Source of the DNA: Pestalotiopsis fici W106-1
Lineage: Eukaryota; Ascomycota; Sordariomycetes; Amphisphaeriales; Sporocadaceae
Assembly: GCF_000516985.1 (NCBI RefSeq)
Contig: NW_006917100.1
Location: 2,035,490 to 2,099,489, forward strand
Length of the DNA: 64,000 nt
Reading direction: 5' to 3'
A program made the translations under genes and the position numbers. The number at the start of each line of letters is the position of its first letter. Position 1 is the stretch's first letter. The notes beneath the pieces were generated by a model, which had not been told where the DNA came from, did not search any database, and worked only from the letters and a program-made list of their open reading frames with translations. Shown piece after piece: positions 57,606 through 64,000 of this stretch.

Positions 57606-58783
57606 ATGGAAAAGTTTGATGTGGCTGTAGTTGGGCTTGGTGCATTTGGAAGTGCAGCAGTGTGGCAAGCGGCCCGAAAAGGGGCCAAGGTGGTAGGATT
57701 TGAACAATTCGAGTTTGGACATGTGCATGGTGCATCCCATGATACTTCTCGAATTGTCCGTACGTCGTATGATGCTCCGGAATACGTCGCACTCGCCAAG
57801 TCCGCGTACGAAGAATGGACCGAGCTGGAGAAATCCACAGGAGTCAAGCTCTTGACCATGACTGGTGGCATCGTTGTCCTTGCAAGCGACCGTCATTGGT
57901 CTGCTGGTGCAAAGACCACTGATTACACGGCAAGTTTGGACGCCAATAACGTGCCGTACGAGCTCCTCAGTGCCAAAGAGGTCAAGAAGCGTTGGCCTCA
58001 AATCAACGTTGGAGAAGATGTGAATGCGGTGTATACCGCCGACACCGGAATGGCACATGCGGCAAAGTCAGTGGCGGCGATGCAATTCACGGCGCGGGCT
58101 CATGGGGCTATACTCAAGGAGAACACAACCGTCACCGAGGTGATTCCTTTTAAAGAAGTCTCCAACGGCAAAGGAGTACTCGTCAAAACGACAAAGGGTG
58201 ATTTCCTGGCAAACAAGGTCATCCTCGCCGCGGACGCCTGGATCAACAAATTGCTCGCCCCCTCGGGGTCCACATTCCGCTCACGATCATGCAAGAACAA
58301 GTAACATACTTCAAGCCAAAGAACCCGACATCTTTCGAGCCTGGCCGCTTTCCAGTCTGGATCTGGATTGTTGGTGGCACGACATTTTACGGTTTTCCCA
58401 CCTTTGGCGAACCTACAATCAAGGCTGCTCGTGACGTCTCAGACAATCACATGACCCCGGACGAGCGTACCTATGTGCATTCCCCGGAACTTCTCCATGA
58501 GTTAACCACTTTCATGAATGGATTCATCTCGGAGGACCAGAAGCTCGAAGTCCTTCGGACGGTAACCTGTCAGTATGCAATCACTCCGAACCGGCAATTC
58601 GTGCTCGGTGCATTGGAGAATCATCCAGAAATTTTTGTTGCCTTGGGAGCTGGTCACGGTTTCAAATTCGCACCAGTTATTGGACGTGTGATGGCAGAGC
58701 TGGCTATAGATGGAAAGACGACAGAAGATCTCTCCAAGTTCGGCATTCCGTCAAGTCCATTACCTCGTCAAAGTAGAATATAG
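57606..58783 (+). pseudogene. FAD-dependent amine oxidase, sarcosine-oxidase-like, frameshifted
   Basis: Monomeric sarcosine oxidases and relatives remove N-methyl groups from secondary or tertiary amino acids, giving formaldehyde and peroxide. The first frame (57606-about 58260) has the nucleotide-binding GLGAFGSAAVWQAARKG, FGHVHGASHDTSRIVRTSY and ADAWINKLL. The second frame (from about 58262) has EQVTYFKPKNP, the region VTCQYAITPN whose cysteine corresponds to the covalent FAD site, and GAGHGFKFAPVIGRVMAELA. The two frames abut at GCCCCCTCGGGG (58257-58268), where one base is missing relative to family expectation. No intron boundary explains it. The C terminus ends SRI, a weak peroxisomal signal. 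It is either a recent frameshift or a homopolymer error. The neighbours (Rieske oxygenase, transporter) fit an N-methyl-amine breakdown path. Confidence 0.78.
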
Positions 58784-60324
58784 CATAGCAATTTCCACGC
58801 GGCATCCATTGTTGGATGGGAAGATTTGCACAGAGTCACGACTTTCTGGCGGACGTGCGGGTGATTTCGACTATGCAAGTACGCTAGTGTCGACTTCGGC
58901 ACTCTATTAATCTAGTATCTCAAGTTCTTGGCAAACCAGCCAGATGAATGTGCCGTCAGCTCTGAGGGACAGATACCGGTGCAGTACATCTTGCATCTGG
59001 CTTGTAGCCTTTGATGCCGGACAAATCCACACCCAAACCTCTTATGAATACTATTATCGATACATTTGTGTAAGGTTACTCGCAAGTCTCGGTAGAGATC
59101 CGATCTCTTACCAAGCAAGGGACCTGTATAATATCACTTTCATTTAGCTTAAGGATTAATAACCGGTTATTTTAAATTCCATTTTAAGCATATTTAAAAC
59201 GTTAATTTAAATTACTGCATTAAAGTCGAGGTTTGGCAGCAAGGAGACGAATCGAGTTCCTCCCGCTTTCCGCCATAGCACAGCCATTGCGATTAATAAC
59301 CAAAACATCCAGAATCGCAATTCATTGCCACAACGTTGTAAAGAGAAAGAGTCATAGAAAAAACATATTTACATCATAATATAACAACTAAGAAGTCGTC
59401 AATCCCTTGTGACTCCCCAGAAATCAATTACGCAAATTTAAAAAATGACTTGTTTACTAGAATCTATAATAAGGCTTCGAAGAGTTGGTGGGTTGGAACC
59501 GGATCTATTTCGCTAATAATTTGGCTTGGCGTATCTTCGCCCCCTGCAAGCCTTTTTCAGTCCTCGAGACTTATGCATGTCTCAGTATGCAACTGCAGCA
59601 TTGCCACCAAGGCGTACATTCTGACGAAGCTCCAGCCTTGGGCGCTCGTCATTCTCTCCATGGATCAATTGTGGTGGAATTAGGATGGAAGTGTAAGATT
59701 CGACGCGAATAGTGGAAGCCCCGAAGCATCGATCTAGTCCGCGGACAGTCTGTAATGGTGCAGATATTCCCAGCATCTCTTGTAATTTCAAGCGCAGCGG
59801 CAGTACATTGGACCCCGCGCCAATGGACTCCTGCAGTGCGCGGTGCAACATTGGCTGCTTCAGGAGATCAGCAGTCACATGCTTAAGAAGTCCAAATTGG
59901 ACCGTCCGTACTCTTTATTGCGTTGCATTTAGCCCCCATTGACATCCAAATATACAGTATTGGCACAGCCTTGCGATGAATTGAGAGGCAAGACCGCCTC
60001 GTATTCTTAATGTGTGAGACGATGACATATCAACATGCATATTAGACCGGGCTGCAAGGCGTTTCGGGGGTTCTCCTCCGGCCGAGTTTGCGTTATTACT
60101 AGCTTTGGTTCTTCTTTAGCAGAGCGGGTATGTATTCTTGCTCTCCTTATCCTTTTCTGACAATCTCCTACGATACAGTATTTGCCAGCATTGATGTGCG
60201 GAAGGTTCTATCTGCTTGCAAGCTCTACACGTTGACGATTGCATAAACCGGAACCTCCGAATTAACGCTCGCTTTGGATCAGAATCCAAATATCGCCTAT
60301 AATTGGCTGCACTCGATCTCCAAG
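58784..60324. other. Intergenic region
   Basis: About 1.5 kb. A short AT-rich patch (59150-59225) resembles repeat debris. A possible coding relic on the minus strand (59582-59920) is listed separately. Confidence 0.5.
59582..59920 (-). pseudogene. Possible gene relic
   Basis: The minus frame reads VQFGLLKHVTADLLKQPMLH, then RALQESIGAGSNVLPLRLKL and VRGLDRCFGASTIRVES, which looks like real protein with a heptad-like helical pattern. It has no clear start, no joining exons and no family I recognise. It may be a fragment of a decayed gene. Confidence 0.25.
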
Positions 60325-63300
60325 ATGGAGACAACATCTGGAAGAAACCTAACCCCAAGCCACAGGCTACGAGATCACACAATAAATGTGAATGGCGACT
60401 ATTCTGCTATCGAGTCAAATGAACCCGATGATGGCGATATTTCCAATTCGCGATGTCGAAGAGAATGTCGGATTGCTAATCAGCAAGCCGTCCGTACAGA
60501 TGTGGTGGCGCCCGACTTATTGAATCACATCTCCTCAGAATCACAAAGCCTTAGAGAGCACCAACAGGCTTGTCATAGGCTGTTGGAAACGAGACATGCT
60601 GATCAACTGTCGCTGCTCCCTGGTGGGGGACATAATGGTCACCATCATCCGAAAACACCCTGGCAGCCTTTCTATCTACGAAGAACAACCTCTCTCTTAT
60701 TTATGGGAGTTTTTGTGCTCATGATTGTTGGGCTTGAAACGCTGTCCACAATCTCGACCCAGCAGTCTGGTCTACCAGGAGGGATGCCATTTATGCGATA
60801 CATGTGGAGCTACGGAACTACTGGCATTCTTACCTTGACTGCAGCATTTTGGCACCGCTTGGACTACGAAACAAAAGTGGCAGTCCCGTGGTTTAAAGCA
60901 AATCCGATTATTACCAGCAAAGCGGCCTTGGAAGTCGACTACATTGATACTTGGTCCTTATTGGTCCCATTCAAAGCTTTTAGGAATAGGGATTGGGATG
61001 TAACCAGCAGCTCCAGTATATCCCTGCTACTTCAAGTGGTGATTGTGCTGTCCACGGCATTATTTTCCTTGATGCCAACAAACTTGACCAACGACGCCGA
61101 ACCTATCTTCTTAACGAGTCGATTTGTCGATGATCCAACGCGCCTGAAGAACAGCGAGTCACTGCTTCCCTACTACATTGTCATGGGATCAGAAGCTCCA
61201 GACGGCCGATTATCTGATAATGGCGCTCTAAGGAATGCTCGCTTGACTTACCCCGAAGGTTGCACGGATCAATTCGCTTACCAGACATTTGATCCGGTGT
61301 CCTCAAACCTGATAGAGGTCAAAGCGACTGTTGAAGGGCTGAGTCTGGATCTTGCATGTGAACCAGCAAGTGTAGAAAAGGTGGTGATAATGCCGGAGTA
61401 TTTTCTTACGTTCCAAGAAGATAATACTATATATATCACGGGTGAAGGTCCATATTTCCCAGTCACTTACCAAGGCTGTCAAACAAACATTAGCTGGGAC
61501 AACTTTGATCCAGAACGAAAGGCCAACACAACTTTCCGTGAAAATGGAATGATGTTGAATGGTATTCGTGGCTTCGGTGGCATGCAGTGCAATTCAACGA
61601 ATAAGCATGATCACCGACTAGTTTTGCTGTCTTTCGAGGTAGAATTGCACTCAACTAAACAAAATATCGTTATTAAAAATGACAGTGACATGGGTGCTGG
61701 GAAGGAGGGATATAATATCACCGTTGATGCAACTGTTTCACAAGCAGTAGCATTGGCGTGTAAGCCATCTTTGGAACAGATCTCGCTCAACGTTTCTCGG
61801 AACAGTGAAGGAGTACAGAGCGTTGCTCCTATCAACGGGGAACCTGTTGATTCCTTGAGATTCGTACACCCTTGGGATTTCATCGACTTTTTCTTCGACA
61901 AATATGCCATTTCAACGTCAGCATATGATGTTTCAGAAGTCAATATGACTATAGGGGCTAATGGGTGGTCCCAGATTGTTTTGGCTTTTTGTGGCCGGTC
62001 TTGCAATCAAACACCGAGACTCCTGAATGGGACATTTCTCGAGGAAATTCTGGCTTCGTTCTTCTCATATTTTGCGGCCGCCACTGCGCACGCATTGCTT
62101 CGGGAAAGGGCTCAAATCACATCAACTGGAATCTCTTCAGTCAATATGACGAGCCTACGGGTGCAACCGATGGTATGCGAAGCCATGGTTGCACTGCTGA
62201 CTGTGGTTATCTTGACAATTTTGGTGACTCAATTCAAGCACGAAAGAATCATGCCATGCATGATAAGCCCTGGATCGATCGCGGCCATGGCGATCCTCGC
62301 CGGCCGAACTGCATCCTCCGGCTTCTCCACTGATCTCGGGTCGGTAAGGACAACGCAATTACTTGCATGGTTGAGTACATCTCTCTGTGAAAATTTCTTT
62401 CCATACCAATTGGTCGTCCCTGCCTGGACAAAAATGAATACCCACCTCAGCAATCTCAAGAGGACAGCGGAAAATGAACGGCCAACATCATCTGATAACG
62501 ACAAGTTCAAGCATCCGGGTCCACTGCGGCCACTCAATCGATTGGCTTTCACTGTAGCCACAACAGGATGTGCAATCACATTAATGGGCTTGCTTCGAAA
62601 GTCTGCTAACGAGGAAGGCTTAGGAGATGCTGAAGGTTCAAAATACCTCCTTTATCTCTGGACCGCAGTTCCAGCCGCGATTCTGACTACCTTGTCATGG
62701 TGGATGTCATCTATTGACACCCAAGTTCGGCTTTTCGCACCTTACAACTGTCTTAAGCACGACAATTGCCGCAGCTCAATTCTTCATATGGATCTAATGC
62801 GAGGGCTGATTCCCACAATTCTCTACCAGGAGCTAAAAACCTCCAATTTCGCTGCTGTTTTAACTACAATTTCTGCTCTGCTTGGAGCAACTCTGACTAC
62901 TGCCTCAGCTGCCCTGTTCCATGTCATTATACATCCTGTTTCGGAGCCAGTCGAACTCACGCTTCAAACGATTTTGACGGCGCCAACCCCAAAGCCAGTC
63001 GCGGTTACCGATTCCTGGAGCCTTGCGCTCAGGAATCCTTCATACGTTGACACGACTCGTCCTTCATCGTTGATCCTCGAGACTAATTTGTCTTACTCAC
63101 AAGAGGTTTATCAGGACCTCGTGTTCCCCACGTACTCGATAATAACTCTCGACACCGCAAATGCCTCTCAAACAAACAATGTCTCATCGGCTACCATAAA
63201 AGCTATAACACCAGCATTGCGGCCACGATTGTCTTGTCGTCTGTACAACGAGGCTGATATAGAGGCAGTCTATAAGCGTGATCAGCCAAAGGTGTGGAGT

Positions 63301-64000
63301 GACGACCTACTGAATAGCATTTCCGTCAACATCACGTCGGAGTACTCCTGCTGGCAGCATCATCCTTTGATTAAAAGTACAGCGCTCTTTGAGACTGGAA
63401 ATCTTTCAGAGCTGTTTTTTGCAGCTACAGCTTCAAACACGGCTTCAACTATACTGATGAGTGGCTGCCGTAGCTTTCTCTATATTTGGGGCTACCATGA
63501 CTCCTCGCCCGGTCCTGTTGGATAATATCTGCGGCTGCTTGTAACAGTAGTGTGGAGCTCGTGGATGTCACCGTATCTCTCCTTGGGGCGGATCTACGTC
63601 TTGATCCTTCTCTTGCTCCCAAAGCCATTGAATCAACCGCCAGAGATATTCAGGCACGGGACTCTTGCATCGTTCGACAGGAAGACCCTATACGACCGTA
63701 TTGCTCCATTGGCCGCACCTAATGATACACTCTTCGACAATTTCTTCGCGGCACTTGTCACTTCACGATACGCCATACCGATTTCTATAATTAGCAACCC
63801 TACACAAAGCAAAGTTGTCATAGATGCCATACGGCTTCAACATGGCATTATCGAAGCACAATTCCTTAGCGCAAACTATCGTGTGGACATGAATTCTCCA
63901 AAAGCAACAGAGAATGCTACAAATGTACTGATACCGACTCTTTTGAATGGGTCCACAACCGGAAACTCGACAAATTATCCCGCAACAGTGACATATCCGT
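60325..64000 (+). pseudogene. DUF3433 multi-pass membrane protein, interrupted, runs off the window
   Basis: The first frame encodes 1,066 residues from the ATG at 60325, ending at TAA 63523-63525. The polar cytosolic N terminus is followed by FYLRRTTSLLFMGVFVLMIV and further helices, large external segments with many N-x-S/T sites, and a second helical block (VVILTILVTQFKHERI). It fits the large fungal DUF3433 proteins, which have two repeated halves and an unknown role at the cell surface. Past the stop, similarity continues: a second frame reads CNSSVELVDVTVSLLGADL, and then the original frame reads LFDNFFAALVTSRYAIPISI and RLQHGIIEAQF up to the window end. So there are at least two shifts between about 63510 and 63660. 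Pseudogene or assembly error are both possible. The 3' end is outside the window. Confidence 0.7.

Overview
The window is nuclear DNA of a filamentous ascomycete (Pezizomycotina). Genes are split by short introns of about 45-110 bases with GT..AG ends, and the gene content is typical of this group: Zn2Cys6 regulators with a fungal transcription factor domain, CYP58-like and isotrichodermin-type P450s, Dal5-type transporters, a GPR1/FUN34/YaaH acetate transporter, a NACHT-ankyrin NLR and a DUF3433 membrane protein. I cannot name the species. There are no rRNA, tRNA, viral or CRISPR features that I can support.

Left third (1.5-20.2 kb): a run of metabolic genes. In order they are a CYP58-like P450, a Dal5-family transporter (-), a metal-dependent amidohydrolase (+), a PHP/DUF3604 hydrolase-like protein (-), a second Dal5-family transporter (+), a Zn2Cys6 regulator (+) and an acetate-transporter family protein (+). 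The first transporter and the amidohydrolase share a 756-base divergent promoter that holds a symmetrical set of CGG/CCG triplets. Two importers, two metal hydrolases and a regulator together look like an uptake-and-hydrolysis cluster for an unknown substrate.

Middle (20-46.6 kb): a gene-poor accessory stretch. It holds a decayed NLR (alpha/beta-hydrolase, NACHT, ankyrins) with several in-frame stops and an assembly gap inside near-identical ankyrin repeats. It also holds a second P450, a PD-(D/E)XK-like protein, an orphan multi-pass membrane protein, a partial Apple-domain protein, a zinc-finger-like protein, a third P450 with an odd heme motif followed by a glutathione transferase, a small tentative gene and an AT-rich island.

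Right third (47.2-58.8 kb): a second apparent catabolic cluster. It has a cystathionine-gamma-synthase-family PLP enzyme, a Zn2Cys6 regulator, a Rieske oxygenase of the choline-monooxygenase type, an SVOP-like transporter and a sarcosine-oxidase-like flavoenzyme. An approximately 90-base sequence occurs twice in the same orientation, upstream of the PLP enzyme and of the transporter. The transporter carries a nonsense codon and the flavoenzyme a frameshift, so the pathway may be dying in this strain. The window ends inside a DUF3433 protein gene that is also broken. The number of broken genes, several by changes that fit C-to-T at CpA, suggests mild RIP-like mutation and relaxed selection, with assembly error as the rival explanation.
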